DNA of 64,000 nt from Erpobdella octoculata (GCA_963978895.1 OZ022244.1:20763217-20827216); one strand, 5' to 3'; shown: positions 12,141 to 24,667, counted from the first letter of the stretch. Notes: generated from the letters alone by a model not told the origin. Program-made: numbers and translations.

Positions 12141-12950
12141 AAATATGCCCAGGAGCTTGTCTGGTCAAGGAATTGTCCGGCAAGAACTTTGACAAATTCA
12201 GAGTGACAATTTTAGACAGAACATATCAATTAAACTTCAGAAATAAAATTGAAAATTGTCAGCACCCAGCCTTTGGCTTTTAAAACAACAGCAGTTAATT
12301 ACATTTAAGTTTGCTTCGAAGTGACGTGCTTTCGAACATTATTTTCAATACAAGCTTGGTGGTTAATTCGTCTTATGTTAGACATGTTATTTGATAACAT
12401 GACAAATTTTAAATGTTTGAAGACCTCCTTTGATAAGCATATTTAAAAAAAAATTAATTTGTTTATAAAAGAGCGCTTCTAAATGATATCAAATTTGTAC
12501 ATACATAAACAGTGCATGTATTGACGCCAAGGACGTTCAACGCATCAAGACTGAACAAAAGATTACGTGGTTATTTCTTAAAAATTCGTTGAGCTAGCAT
12601 TTTAATAATAATCGATCAAATTTTGTTTGAAAAAAATACCATAAGCTTTTTTTATATAAATGATTGCTAAAAAAAACTTCTGAAAATCTAAAAAATATGA
12701 TTAATGAAAAATGCTGGGAACGTAGGAACTTCGCTAATAAACCTCCCGTTTTTGTGTTTTTTCTAAAAACTATTAGAATTAAAAAAACTCTAAGTTAGAT
12801 ACGTGACTGGTGTTTTTCAAATAAGATCCGTCTTCAGCTTTCATAATAAAAAAGTTTTTTTTTACTAAATTAAAATCGTTATTATAATATTTATAAATTA
12901 AAGTTTTAAACGGGCAACAAAAACGCAAACAAGACAAATGGCAACATGTG
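12141..12950. other. Block present in copy A, absent from copy B
   Basis: Copy B goes directly from CAGGAGC to AATAATGTTTT (42120-42135), while copy A has about 800 bp of AT-rich sequence in between. No inverted repeats, duplication or coding sequence are recognised, so it may be an insertion in A or a deletion in B. Confidence 0.4.
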
Positions 12951-13390
12951 GCGAATAATTTTTTTTCAGTAGAGCCATTAATATGCTTATTTTTCATAAC
13001 AGCAGATGTCTGTGATGGATGCTCTATGTGTATCATCTTCAACACAGTTCGGACGAAAAGCTGAAACGCCCATGTTATTAGTCATATTTTAAGTATTTAT
13101 TAACTAATTAACATTTCAACAACATTAACTAGTTAATTATATAAAATACTGTTTGAAATAATAAGTATTAATTTTTTTAAAACGAATTCATCTAAAGTCG
13201 AGCCAGAGTAAGTTTTGCCGAATGACCGTTGACCGCAAGATGAAAGCGCTGAAAGCCAAAGCTGAGACCAATGCAATGTCCATGAGCGATGAGACATCGT
13301 CTGGATGAAAACTCTCATATCCGCAACAAAAGCTATCCGATTTGCGTAGATGCTGGAAAGAGCCGAGGTTGTCGAAAAAAAAACAGTTAT
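12951..13390. other. Duplicated sequence, unidentified
   Basis: It matches 42137-42363 and 43699-43800 of copy B. Short minus-strand frames containing HIEHPSQTSAVMKNKHINGS are kept in both copies (12960-13045 and 42140-42218), but the frames diverge on either side. This may be an old exon or chance conservation through the duplication. Confidence 0.35.
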
Positions 13391-14024
13391 CAGCGCCGGA
13401 TAATAATCCCGGTTTTAACAAAAATAAATTAACTTCAATTTTTTACTTGGCTTGCAACTTTATTTTGTTTAACTGAAGCCTCAAGCTTATTCTTACTAAA
13501 TTCACTTCTCGACCATCAATAGTTTTTATATTTAGCATTTATTTAAAAATTGTGAGCCTTTTTTAACAAATTCACTGCAAAATTTATTTAAAATAATATA
13601 TCTAAAAACATTTAGACTTCCACCGGCAGGATTTCTGCATGCCGCGGATTTGATGAGTACCCCAGCTGTTGCTTGGTTTTTTTGGACGTGTTGGTCTAAC
13701 TATAGAATATTGTTGTGCTGTAACCGAAGTATTACAGTGCAACAATTATAATGGATAGGTTCAATGGGTGTGAAGCAATCATTAGGTATTAACTGTTTTA
13801 TTCAGCAATCTGCTTCAACTTCTACCGAAACTTGGCTGGCTCCAAGAGCTGTGATGATCTGGCAATCAGGACGATGTTCAGACGTGCGAACGGATTTTGT
13901 AATTGTATTCTTTCCTCTCCAAAGCGTGTGAAGGAGATTGAACAGTTTACTGACTCGGTTTTACAGGTTCCTAAATCTCTGCAAATAGCTAAAAATGACT
14001 GGTCAAAATACTAAGCAGGGTTCT

Positions 14025-16142
14025 AGGACAATTCGTCGCAGGACAATTTGTCGCAGAACAATTCGTCGCAGGACAATTCGTCGCAGGACACTTTGTCGCA
14101 GGATAATTCGTCGCGGACAATTCATTGCCGGGCAATTTGTCGCAAGACAATTCGTCGCAGAAAAGCAGAAAATTTTGCGCGGACAATTCGTTGCAGAAAA
14201 ACGGACAATTTGTCGCAAAAAACCTAAACAAATTTCACTTAAAACCATTAAACTGGGATGTGCTCTTTTTTAATATGATATATGGGACTGCTACCAAGCT
14301 GTCCGTAATGACATTTGCATGGGCTGTTCAAATTGCACGTCCAAAAATATCGAAGCTAGTAGTGAAACTACAAAAAAAACATGAGCTAAATAAAGGTTGA
14401 ACGTATGTTTGCAGGTAAAAGTCTTCCTCTGAAGAAAAAAATATCAAAATTTGGATCATCGATTGAGTACTGTTGTGATGGATTATGAGAATCGTTCATC
14501 AATTAATTATTTGCGGAGATGCATAATATTAATTTTATAGATCAATAAATTAATTCTTGCAAACATGTGTTTGTGTTAAATTACTATTTTTTTCATATAA
14601 GAGATAGATTTAATATTATAATATTCTAATTGATCAACACTTGATAATAATTAAGGGGCCAATAATTTATTACATACGCACCGAGGGGGAGTGGCTGTGT
14701 CACGAGTAAATGATGCAAAGACAGGTGGCCCAAAGATCTGTCATAAGGATTTATAGCTTTTCTTGAAATAATTATTTTTAGAATTATTTTGAACAACAAA
14801 CATCTATATATATAAAAGAACATGTCCTGACTGACTGACAGATGACTGACTGATAATCAACGCCGAGCTCAAACGCCTCATCCTAGGAACGTGAAATTTG
14901 GAACTTATATTACTTTTATAGCGTAAACATTCGCTAAGAAAGGATTTTTGAAAATTTTGCTCCTGAGGGGAAAAAACTGGAAAACAAACTTTTTTCTAAA
15001 AAGATTTTCTAAAAAAATTTTCTGAAATTTAGTATATAGATTTTTTTGAAAAATAAAAAAAATACGTGTTTCACCATTTTTTGAAAATTCGGTTTCCCGG
15101 ACCTCAAATGTGGGCTGGAAAATTGGGTTATTTGGTTTTTAAAGTAGCTTCTACTCAAAAACTGTTACTGCTACAGGAGTAAAAATTAGTATTTAGTTTC
15201 TACTCCAAAAATAATGATATACGGGTTTCACAATTTTTTGAAAATTTGGTTTCCAGGACTTCAAATGTGGGGTGGAAAATAGGGTTATTTGGTTTTTAAA
15301 GTAACTGCTACTCAACAAATGTAATTGCCACAGATGTAAAAATTAATACTTAGTATCTACTAAAAAAAAAAAGATATACGTGTTTTATCATTTTTTGGGT
15401 TATTTGGTTTTTAAAGTAGCTGCTACTCAAAAACTGTTAATGCTACAGAGGTAAAAATTAGTATTTAGTTTCTACTCCAAAAATAATGAAATACGTGTTT
15501 TAGCATTTTTTGAAAAATTTGTTTCCAGGACCTCAAATGTGGGGTGGAAATAAGGGTTATTTGATTTCAAAATAACTGCTACTCACAAATTGTAAGTGCT
15601 ACAAATGTAAAAATTAGTATTTTGAAGTTTTGTGCCGGTTAAAAGTAGCTAAGTCCAGTTTATCATCGGCCGGGCCAAGCCGTTATTTTAGAGTCTTCAC
15701 ACGGGCCAGGCCAAACCTTAAATCAAAGTGGGACGGGCCGAGGCTTTTCACTAAGTATATAGATATTTTAGTGATTTTAGGGTCTTCAGTTTGGCCGGGC
15801 CAAACCTGAGGTCAAGGTGGGACGGGCCGAAGTTTTTCATCAAGTATATAGAACTTTTAGGCCTGTAAAATGGGCCGGGCCTAATTCAGATGGGCTGTGC
15901 CGGGCCAGGAGTTTGGGTTTTTAAAACGGGCTGGGCTAATTTGTCGACGGGCCAAGCCGAGACCTAAAAAAATGATCTCTACTATGGATGCACGGTTCAA
16001 ACTCTCTAATTTCATGCGAGCGAAGCCGCTACGGGCACTGCTAGTTATATAATAAATATAGTAACTAATAATTAACAATTGTCCGTTTTTCTGCAACAAA
16101 GTGTCCGCAACGAATTCTCCTGCAATGAATTGCCCGGACACC
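14025..16142. mobile_element. Foldback-like element with 15-bp minisatellite termini
   Basis: The left end is about 10 degenerate copies of GGACAATTCGTCGCA (14025-14215). The right end has the same motif inverted (16075-16142). The flanks are ACTAAGCAGGGTTCT (14010-14024) and ACTAAGCAGGTTTCT (16143-16157), a 14/15 match that looks like a target duplication. A Helitron (14803-16044) occupies most of the interior. No transposase is recognised. Confidence 0.55.
14803..16044 (+). mobile_element. Complete non-autonomous Helitron (family Hel-2), 1.24 kb
   Basis: It begins TCTATATATATAAAAG after an A at 14802. It carries GACTGACTGACAG and four subrepeats of about 150 bp (near 15026-15600), then the GACGGGCC-rich part. 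It ends with the hairpin AGCGAAGCCGCT, spacer ACGGGCACTG and CTAG at 16041-16044 before T. There is no target duplication, as expected for Helitrons, and no coding sequence. Confidence 0.9.
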
Positions 16143-16500
16143 ACTAAGCAGGTTTCTGTAGGGTTTTACACAAACCATCCAAAATGCCATAGCACATACG
16201 AGAAGTTTTTAAATGCAAAAAACAGGGATAGCGCAGCTATAGATTCTGTTACCATATATTTAACGAGCTAAATAAACGGGCGCCACAGGCGTCCAAGAAC
16301 AACCTAGTTACATAATAATGGACAAAAACTAGCAACTCAAGGATTTAAAAAAAAACAATGCAGAAAAAACATTTTCATTTCATGTTTTGACCATTTCATC
16401 AACCAGCTGAAGTTACGGTTTAGGAAGGCGGACGATTTTCTAAAATCATCGCAAATGCTCAAAGTAATCTTTGTAATGTAATGCAATCTAATGTGGGTAA

Positions 16501-16715
16501 TTTATAGAGCGCCTCTTACAGAGCTCAGAGGCGCTGTTTTTTTACATGCCTCACGGAGTGAAACGTTTTTACCTGCTAAGTTTTGCAATAACATGGGCTA
16601 CCAGGCAGCAAGTACGAGTCGAACCGTAAAGTTTTAAACTACCTGGAATTGAACCCGGATACTCGGATATCCATGTCAATGTCTAAACCACAAGACCAAT
16701 AAGTAGCCATGAAAA
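16501..16715 (-). mobile_element. tRNA-derived SINE, minus strand
   Basis: On the minus strand it has a degenerate tRNA-like head with a box B-like GGGTTCAATTCC, a second GGTTCGACTCG, the block CTGCCTGGTAGCCCATGT and TCCGTGAGGCATGTAAAA, and a 3' hairpin AGCGCCTCT / AGAGGCGCT (16508-16516 and 16527-16535). The 3' half is shared with the plus-strand SINEs at 58996 and 61548. Confidence 0.75.
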
Positions 16716-16987
16716 AATCTTGCTTACATAAAAAATTATAAAAATTATAAAAATAGTTGAGCTCATCGAATTAGGATTGAGCCTGAACTGTTTCAGTTCG
16801 CAGGTTAACACATGAAAGAACCTCGTTTAGTGACTCCCTCCTCAGACAAATCTACCAAGAGGCATAAAAAACCATTCGCTTAGAAAAAAAATTGCCATCT
16901 GTGATAAGTGATAACTTTCTTACACCTGATTGAGGCGATCCTACTGACCTTTGATACTGCAACAAAAAATCATTTTCAGCTTTGAAA

Positions 16988-17013
16988 TCTATATATATAA
17001 AAATGAATGTTTG

Positions 17014-17047
<34 letters not shown>

Positions 17048-17480
17048 TGTATGTATGTCCTTTATGCATTGCTACACCATTCATCCGATCGTAATGAAAT
17101 TTTCACACAACCTTGAGAATCAAGGGGAATCAAATATAGAAAAAAAATTGAAATCCATCACAAAATGAGCGGGAACTATATACATATATATATATATACA
17201 CATACATATACATACATAAATGAGCGAAAACGGGAACGGGAAGCCAACTGAGAGCGAAAGATAGAGCGGGAAAGGGAAAACGACTAAGAACGGGAAAGCA
17301 ACCGGGAGCGGGAAAGCGACCGGGAGTTGGAAAACGACCGAAAGCGGGAAATCTACCGGGAGCGGAAAAGCGACCGGGAACGCGACGGGAACGGGAAAGC
17401 GGAGAAGGAAACGGGAGCGAAAGAGACAAACATTAGAAAAACCTCTAAAAACCCCGGGCAACGCCGGGTGCCCCCAATAG
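16988..17480 (+). mobile_element. Non-autonomous Helitron (family Hel-1), 493 bp
   Basis: It starts A|TCTATATATATAAAAATG with a short (GTAT)n. It continues with the conserved CATTCATCCGATCGTAATG block and a GCGGGAAAGCGACCGGGA-rich body. It ends with hairpin CCCGGGCAACGCCGGG and a mutated terminus AATAG before T. Proline- or Phe-rich minus-strand frames across it are artefacts. Confidence 0.88.
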
Positions 17481-17741
17481 TATCTAATAAAAAAGAGGTG
17501 TCTTGTGCTGACCCAGTGGCGTAGCGAGAGAGCGGCAGTCGTCCCGAGCGCCTGTGGCTAGAAAGCGACAAAGGGGGAGGCGCAATAAATAAATAGAAAA
17601 AAGAGTAAATAGAAAGTTTTATTTCATCTCTTTTTGTTTGGTTTTACTAAATAAAAAATTTCAAGATATCTTACAACGGGCTGCATAACGACAGTAATCA
17701 AAATTTTTATCCATTAAAAAAACTTTGGGTTCCCCCCGCTG

Positions 17742-18818
17742 ACAGTTATCATCGAAGAGAGTGTTATTTAGATAGTTTAAATTCAAAAGTAGTTGGAGCA
17801 TAGGGGGTAGAAAAATTACATACTTTCTCTAAGCGTGCTATTTTTCCAGAGAAATGACCGGGAGCGAAGCTATTTTAAAGTTTTCGCTCAAACAGACCGC
17901 TTCCTACACTACGATGCAGTTTCACAGCCATTTCTAACAAGCGTAACACTTTTTAGCTCGGAAAAATAGTAGTACAACTTTTTCATAAATACACTATCCT
18001 GTCGGTCGGAAACTGTTAATTTTGTTAATTGAACCCTAATAAAACATTGCTACGCTCTGATCAATGTAGATATTTATAAAACAAAAATCTCTGCATAGGA
18101 TTTGAACCACGCACATATCACCCAGCTGACTCAACCATATTACAGGTTAATATTTTTAAAACTCCTGTTTATGATAACAAGGTACATAATGCACAGATAA
18201 ATTTATAAAGTAGATTGAAACCCATTCTCACAAGTCATATGCATGCATTAACTATGGACTCTTTAATATAAACTTATGCAAAAGAGTACATGCATTAATC
18301 CACCGTTTCGTTTTTGATTTTTCTAAAGATTATTAGGCCTTTTATCTTTTACACACACACTGATATCTGAGCAAGAACTATTTTATTATTATTTATGTCT
18401 GTATTAAACTACTGTATTAAACTGACTTGAATCTATTTAAAAAGAAAGAATTAATAAAAATAATTTTAATAACTCGCTGCATCTTTGGCATTATAATTTT
18501 CACATCAAATCATGTTTACGTCAACACTGATCTCTACCACCCGCTGACTTACTGCCAAAATATGTTTGTCAGTTTTTCCCTGAGGCACCAAAAGTTCTTG
18601 AATGTCATCAATTTCTATTCAATTTTTGTGACGTGACATTTGACACGCTGACATGAATCAGTAACATTTCAACAACGGTTTATGGCTTTTTCTTGGTATT
18701 TTTATACACGCCGGTCTCCTGTGGAAAGACAACTCGACAGTATTTGTAGTGATTGTTACGTCCAGACATGATGAGAACAATATATATAAATCTTAAAATC
18801 TAGTTTATTTTAATATAG
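17742..18818. other. Duplicated region without gene
   Basis: It matches 44146-44761 and 45817-46310 of copy B, including CTGATCTCTACCACCCGCTG and GTCCAGACATGATG. The hAT derivative at 44762 in B is absent here; the empty site is TTTTACACACACAC near 18349. No coding region or RNA gene is recognised. Confidence 0.6.
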
Positions 18819-19134
18819 CGGCAGCGGGGTACCCGGCGTTGCTCGGGGTTTTTAGAGGTTTTTCTAATGCTTGTCTCTCTCGCTCCCGTTTCCTTCCCCG
18901 CTTGCGCTCCCGTTCCCGGTCGCTTTCTCCCTCCCGGTCGGTATCTCGCTCCCGGTAGCTTTCCCGCTCCCGGTCACTGTCTTTTTCCCGTTTGCTCTTT
19001 TGATCTCGGTTGCTTTCCCGCTTTAGCTTGCTTTCCCGTTCCCGGTCACTTTCCCTTTCCCGCTCGCTCTTTCGCTCTCAGTTGCTTTTCCGTTCCAGTT
19101 TCCGCTCATTTATGTATATGTATGTATATATATA
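18819..19134 (-). mobile_element. Helitron (family Hel-1), minus strand
   Basis: The 3' end is at the left: GGGTACCCGGCGTTGCTCGG is the Hel-1 hairpin read on the plus strand, with the CTAG decayed to CTGC. The body is the usual GCGGGAA-rich block in reverse. It begins exactly where copy A departs from copy B. Confidence 0.75.
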
Positions 19135-19347
19135 CTAGCTGACCCAACAAACTTTGTTTTGCCCTATAAATAAAATATTTTTTTTTAATAAAAGTTTAAT
19201 GTCGCTTTCCAGCTCTCGGTCGTTTCCCCGCTCCCGGTCGCCTTCCCACTCCCGCTTACCCTCCCGTGTAAAAATTTCATTACGATCGGATGAATGGTAT
19301 CGCAATGCATAAGTTACACACACATAATCTTATTTTTATATATATAT
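19135..19347 (-). mobile_element. Chimeric mini-Helitron (Hel-1 5' part, Hel-4 3' end)
   Basis: The 3' terminus on the minus strand is GTTTGTTGGGTCAGCTAG (CTAG at 19138-19135), shared with the helicase-bearing element next to it. The 5' part carries CATTCATCCGATCGTAATG and the GCGGGAG purine block that belong to Hel-1. It is only about 213 bp long and its 5' end abuts the 3' end of the next Helitron. Confidence 0.7.
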
Positions 19348-19348
19348 A

Positions 19349-20460
19349 CTAGCTGACCCAGCAAACGTTGTTTTGCCTTATAAATTATTTTAGTTTTTTT
19401 ATTTAAAAAAAAACATTATCTAAGAGCAATCGAGTGTACAATGTTTTTGTCACACCATCTTTAGCCAACACAAACAACCTGGATGGTTTGCCTTCGCAAG
19501 AACATGCCACGTATAATTGTTCGTGAGAAAAATATGGCGTGCCCAAATCTAAGCCACAAACAGACATCGTTTGGACTTGCGACTTATTAATTGTCATTGC
19601 GAATGCCAATCTAATTGTAAATTGAATTCAATTGAATTCAATATGCACTTCTGTAGAAATTATTGGGATCCGTGGCAGCAAAACACTTTTAACTCAGAAC
19701 TTACCATTCAAAATGCAGGCTTCGACAATGTTTTTTTTCTTCAATTTTTAATTACTAATCGCGTGCCATTGCACAGCCGCGGTGGGTTCAAATTCCAAAG
19801 TAGAATAACCGGAGATCCAGCTTTAAGTTGTAGATGATGCGGTGACATGCCTGGCAAATCCAATGAGTTCAAAAACTCTGTTGGATAATTTACGGCATCG
19901 CAAACTGTATCAATCGATTTGTATGACACCAATTCGCCTGGCAACAACTGCTGTATCTTGAAATTTAAATCATTGACATCCACATTTTTTGCTGCAAAAT
20001 GACTCTTTCTGCCAGCCACTCATGATTCAGCACTGTGGCCATGGATGATTGCTTTTTTATGTTGCACAATGCTTAAGTGCTGAATGAGCTGTTCTGCCTC
20101 CATCCAATAAAGTTTCTGCAATGCCAGACAATGCAACGGCCAAAGCAACGCCATTATTTGATTGTATTTCGGCGAGAATTAGAAAAATGAGAAATGTTTT
20201 CCCAGTTCCACCTGGTGCATCGAAAAAAAAGAATCCACCTTGTCCTTCCAAAACTGCCAGTATAATGCGGCCGTAAATCATTCTTTGTTAATCAGTCTAT
20301 AGTGGAACATAGCGAGTAACGAACGCTGCCATTTCCACAGTATTGTACCGCAGTTCACATGAAAGGAATCTGCCATGTTGTTGACCTCAAAATGCAAGAA
20401 GATAAACATTTTCAATCTCAGACAGTTAAAGATACTCTTTTATAGGAAACAGTATCAATG
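19349..20460 (-). mobile_element. Helitron with helicase remnant (family Hel-4), minus strand
   Basis: The 3' end is at the left: GGCAAAACAACGTTTGC hairpin, TGGGTCAG spacer, CTAG at 19352-19349, then T. Helicase pieces follow in the right order and strand up to about 20281. The 5' end is not certain; it may lie in the AT-rich triplication at 20469-20618. Confidence 0.8.
19403..20281 (-). pseudogene. Helitron PIF1 helicase, internally deleted
   Basis: In minus-strand order, 20281-20057 carries FFDAPGGTGKTFL (Walker A) and the following GGRTAHS. Next, 20019-19741 carries HLQLKAGSPVILLWNLNPP and CNGTRLVIK, the segment that precedes the C-terminal helicase motifs. Then 19609-19403 carries [13 protein letters not shown] (motif VI) and QLYVACSC. 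The Walker B and motif III part, and the whole Rep nuclease, are missing. In a living element this protein unwinds DNA during rolling-circle transposition; this copy is dead. Confidence 0.88.
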
Positions 20461-20468
20461 TAAATCAT

Positions 20469-20722
<254 letters not shown>

Positions 20723-20826
20723 GGCGCTGGTGGAAGAGCGGTAGAGCGTTCGCCTGTCGATCGTTAGGTCGGCAGTTCGAACCTCGCCGTCGTCACCAAC
20801 GTAACTCCCTTAAGCAAGGAGTTCAC
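20723..20826 (+). mobile_element. tRNA-like SINE head
   Basis: It resembles a tRNA with box A-like TGGAAGAGCGGTAGAGCG and box B-like GGCAGTTCGAACCTC, ending in CACCA. The 5' and 3' acceptor stems do not pair fully and it is fused to Helitron sequence at about 20827, so a SINE remnant is more likely than a tRNA gene. Confidence 0.5.
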
Positions 20827-20951
20827 ACCATTCATCCGATCGTAATGAAATTTTCACACAACCTTGATAGTCAAGGGGAATCAAATATAGAGAAAAGTTT
20901 TTGAAATCCGTCACAAAATGAGCGGAGCGGAGCGGGTAAGCGAACGGGAAC

Positions 20952-20982
<31 letters not shown>

Positions 20983-21588
20983 GCGTATTTATGTTTGTAT
21001 GTATGTATGTATGTGTATGTGCATGTATGTGTGTCTGTGTTTATGTATGTATGTATGTATGTATGTATGTATGTATGTATGTATGTATGTATGTATGTAT
21101 GTATGTATGTATGTATGTATGTATGTATGTATGTATGTATGTATGTATGTATGTATGTATGTATGTATGTATGTATGTATGTATGTATGTATGTATGTAT
21201 GTATGTATGTATGTATGTATGTATGTATGTATGTATGTATGTATGTATGTATGTATGTATGTATGTATGTATGTATGTATGTATGTATGTATGTATGTAT
21301 GTATGTATGTATGTATGTATGTATGTATGTATGTATGTATGTATGTATGTATGTATGTATGTATGTATGTATGTATGTATGTATGTATGTATGTATGTAT
21401 GTATGTATGTATGTATGTATGTATGTATGTATGTATGTATTTATGTATGTATGTATGTAGAATCGGATCTAGGGGGGGAACTGAGAGCAAAAAAATAAGT
21501 GGGAAAGCGACAGGGAACGGATAACGACCTGGAGCGGGAGCGCAAGCGGGAAGGACACGGGAGCGAAAAAGAAACGCGTTAGGTATAC
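20827..21588 (+). mobile_element. Helitron fragment (family Hel-1) with (GTAT)n expansion
   Basis: The conserved ACCATTCATCCGATCGTAAT block and ATCAAATATAGA are followed by GAGCGGAGCGGG, then a (TATG)n array at about 21042-21459, then the GCGGGAAAGCGA body. Both termini are lost. Confidence 0.75.
21042..21459. repeat. (TATG)n microsatellite
   Basis: About 400 bp of tetranucleotide repeat with one variant unit near 21440. All Tyr-Val-Cys-Met frames here are artefacts. Confidence 0.97.
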
Positions 21589-22190
<602 letters not shown>

Positions 22191-23290
22191 ATGCATTAAC
22201 ATTATAAATTATAAATGCTCAGAAATACACTAAAAGTGTGGGCATGCAGTCGCAGAGTTTTGTTCTGTGTGGATTTTTTAGAAAATTCATTCGCCAGAGC
22301 TCGTTAAAGTTTTCATATGTTTCGCACAAGATGATTTGAAAAAAATAAAAATGCTTGAAAAAGCTATATAATTGTTTACTTGCAATCACAATATTGTTGT
22401 TTTGTAGATTTAAAAGGCTCAAACCTAATCATCTCAAAAGAAGCGTTCATGAGATTTTGTCCAAAGAGTCATGCAAGATGAAGTGATCGTTAGGCACATC
22501 ATTCCATGTCACAGGTGCCATTATTCCTGTTTAGGATCCCGTTTATTGAAATCTTGACTTTTAGTTGTATTCAGTTTTTCACAGAAAAATATCTTAAAAG
22601 CAAAACTTGTACCCTACAGGTGAGATATTTAAAAGTTTTTCTTTGCTGATAGAGTGATCAATAGCCGAACCGACCTACCTAATTCAGTCATGGAATCAAA
22701 TATTGTTTGATCTTAAAGACTCTTGCATGTCTACTAAGAGATATAACCATAATTTTATTCAAAAATGCAAATAATTAAAATTTTAAGGCATTTGTTGATC
22801 ACTTTGTTAAATGGGTAGTTGTATTGCATTGCGTTGCGTTGTGTTGCGTTGAGTTGGGATTCATCATGTTTAACTGACAATTTCTAGTCTAAATAGAATT
22901 TAGTTTTAGTTTATAATTGTGTAGGATTTTAATATGTTGAATTCTGGTACAGTTTAAATTAAACACCTCGTATTATGGTGGCTCTACAGTCCACAAGGCC
23001 AGCTGTATTGTGGATTCGAAAGTCAAAACTTGCTTAATGTCCGCTTCTTCATCGGATCTAATCTAACATATTTTGGTTAACTAAAGCTGAACTAACTTGC
23101 GGTTTCTGAGCGCCTATATTAAATTATTATTATTGAGTTTTTCTGCTGACCAGTGCACTTAAGTCGTTTTTATGCTTGAATACATTTTTCCAGAGTTCAT
23201 GTTTTGCTGTCTGTAATTTTGTTTACAAAAAACAATGTAATCATGCAACATCTTCACGCCATATATATAAAACTAAGGTGTTAGATAAAA
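22191..23290. other. Duplicated region without gene (end of copy A)
   Basis: It is nearly identical to 46330-46850 plus 49006-49565. At about 22720-22728 it keeps the empty site CTCTTGCA where a hAT MITE sits in copy B. It includes the GTTGCGTTG-type run near 22828-22852. No coding region is supported. Confidence 0.65.
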
Positions 23291-23495
23291 ATGTCGGTTT
23301 CCAGACGATTTGTCCCCTGGACGGTTATCCCCCTCCCTAGACGATTCAATCCCCTGGTCGATTCGCACCTTGGACGGTTTGCCCCCTGGTCGATTCGCAC
23401 TCTAGACAGTTCGCCCCCTGGTCGATTCGCACGCTGGACGATTCGCACCCTGGTCGATTCGCACTCTGGACAACTCGATCCCTGCGTGGTTGACG
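23291..23495. repeat. Degenerate 17-18-bp minisatellite
   Basis: About 11 units on the theme TGGACGATTCGCCCCC / TGGTCGATTCGCAC. It starts exactly where homology to copy B ends and resembles in design the GGACAATTCGTCGCA array at 14025. Confidence 0.85.
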
Positions 23496-23795
23496 ATCTA
23501 TTAGATTTAAATATTATTTTTACCACGCTTTCTTAACTTGTTTAAATATTATTTTTTTGTTATTTTTACCAAGGAGGTTGTTCTCATAATAATAAAACAG
23601 TATATTGCATTTTCCTATGAAAAGGACATAATTGCACCTCTTTATTTTCCCATTATAACTTTTTAAAACAATTTTCAAAAAATATTTTAAGTAGCCTACA
23701 ACCTTTCCTCAGACCTACCAAATGTACACAAAAAAATTTCATAAAAATCGGTTCAGCGTTTCGGAGGAGTTTGAAGTCAAACACTATGACACGAG

Positions 23796-23868
<73 letters not shown>

Positions 23869-24144
23869 TTATATCCTCATTTTGGATATAGCCGTGCAGA
23901 ATATGTTTTTATTCAAGCCCAAGATATAAAAAGCTAAAAAATAAATAATTACTCGGTTTGATGGTGATTGAATTGGAGTCTCTCACACAGTATACTTTAG
24001 TTTGATTCTAGTCTAACCCTTGCAATGGAACAACTATATCTTGATCTTTCCATAGTGCAGTTTTAGAGTATTCGTGCCTTTTTTGTTACATATTTTGTTT
24101 TCAGTATTGGCTAATCTTTTGAGACAATAAAGTTTTGAAGTCTT
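23496..24144 (-). mobile_element. Helitron 5' fragment (minus), (TA)n and AT-rich DNA
   Basis: The minus strand has ATATAAATCTCGTGTCATAG at the end of a (TA)n run (23800-23866) and AACGCTGAACCGATTTTTAT at about 23740. The same block is at 21700-21810. The remainder shows nothing recognisable. Confidence 0.5.
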
Positions 24145-24667
24145 ACCAGTCGAAAATAAGAATCGTGGTAACATCAAACTCAAAAATATTCTTTAATGAC
24201 ATACTTTAGACGACTTTACTTAATTAATAACAGCATTTCAAAACTTGTTTTTAGTTTCATTATTTTGTTCGTAAAATTCAATTCTATAATGCTTTAGCGA
24301 TTAGCATACTAGAAAGTCTTTAGTTTTTTTGTCAATATTTTTTACCAGAAGGCTTTATATCTGCTTTATTTCTACTAGGCATTCGTCAACAAAATTTTCA
24401 AACAGTGATTACTCGATCTCATCATTTTTTTAAATATATTTATTTATTTTCGTCTGAAAACAATAACCGGACGTTATTGAACCTCATTGGAATTCTGGAA
24501 ATATAGGGTAAACCAAGTTAAGTAGTTGCACCAAGATGCACCAAGAGAGGATACGTGTTAAGGCTTTGCAAACGATGCTGAGTAAAGAAACGCTTCGGTA
24601 ATTGTTGGCATCATTGAACTCTTTTTGGTTTTATACAGAGTAAGTAAGTAACAGCAAGCCAGCCTTG
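24145..24667. repeat. Unclassified interspersed repeat, copy 2 (interrupted by a Helitron)
   Basis: It aligns with 305-860. The homology resumes after the Helitron at 25905 (TTATCTAATC against TTATTTATAT), so the Helitron entered this repeat between G and TTAT. Confidence 0.6.

Larger units (their letters stand above)
13391..17741 (+). mobile_element. hAT element (DUF4371/ZMYM-like group), 4.35 kb, with nested insertions (copy A only)
   Basis: The element starts CAGCGCCGG and ends CCCCGCTG, flanked by a perfect 8-bp duplication ACAGTTAT (13383-13390 and 17742-17749). Copy B has the unoccupied site at 44150. Three stretches (13430-13560, 16355-16445 and 17625-17705) align with another hAT remnant at 59427-60785. 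The transposase is in ruins: 13832-14014 (SSPKRVKEIEQF) and 16355-16445, equivalent to the FISFSDDFINQLKVRF segment at 60185. Nested inside are a minisatellite-ended element (14025-16142) that itself holds a Helitron, a SINE (16501-16715) and a second Helitron (16988-17480). Confidence 0.85.

Noticed and set aside
17120..17571. Pro/Phe- or Arg/Glu-rich frames (also 18867-19142, 33082-33385)
   Set aside because: They are readings of the GCGGGAAAGCGACC body of Helitrons in various frames; not conserved as proteins.
20723..20798. tRNA gene
   Set aside because: Box A and B are present, but stems are incomplete and it is joined to repeat sequence; a SINE head is more likely.
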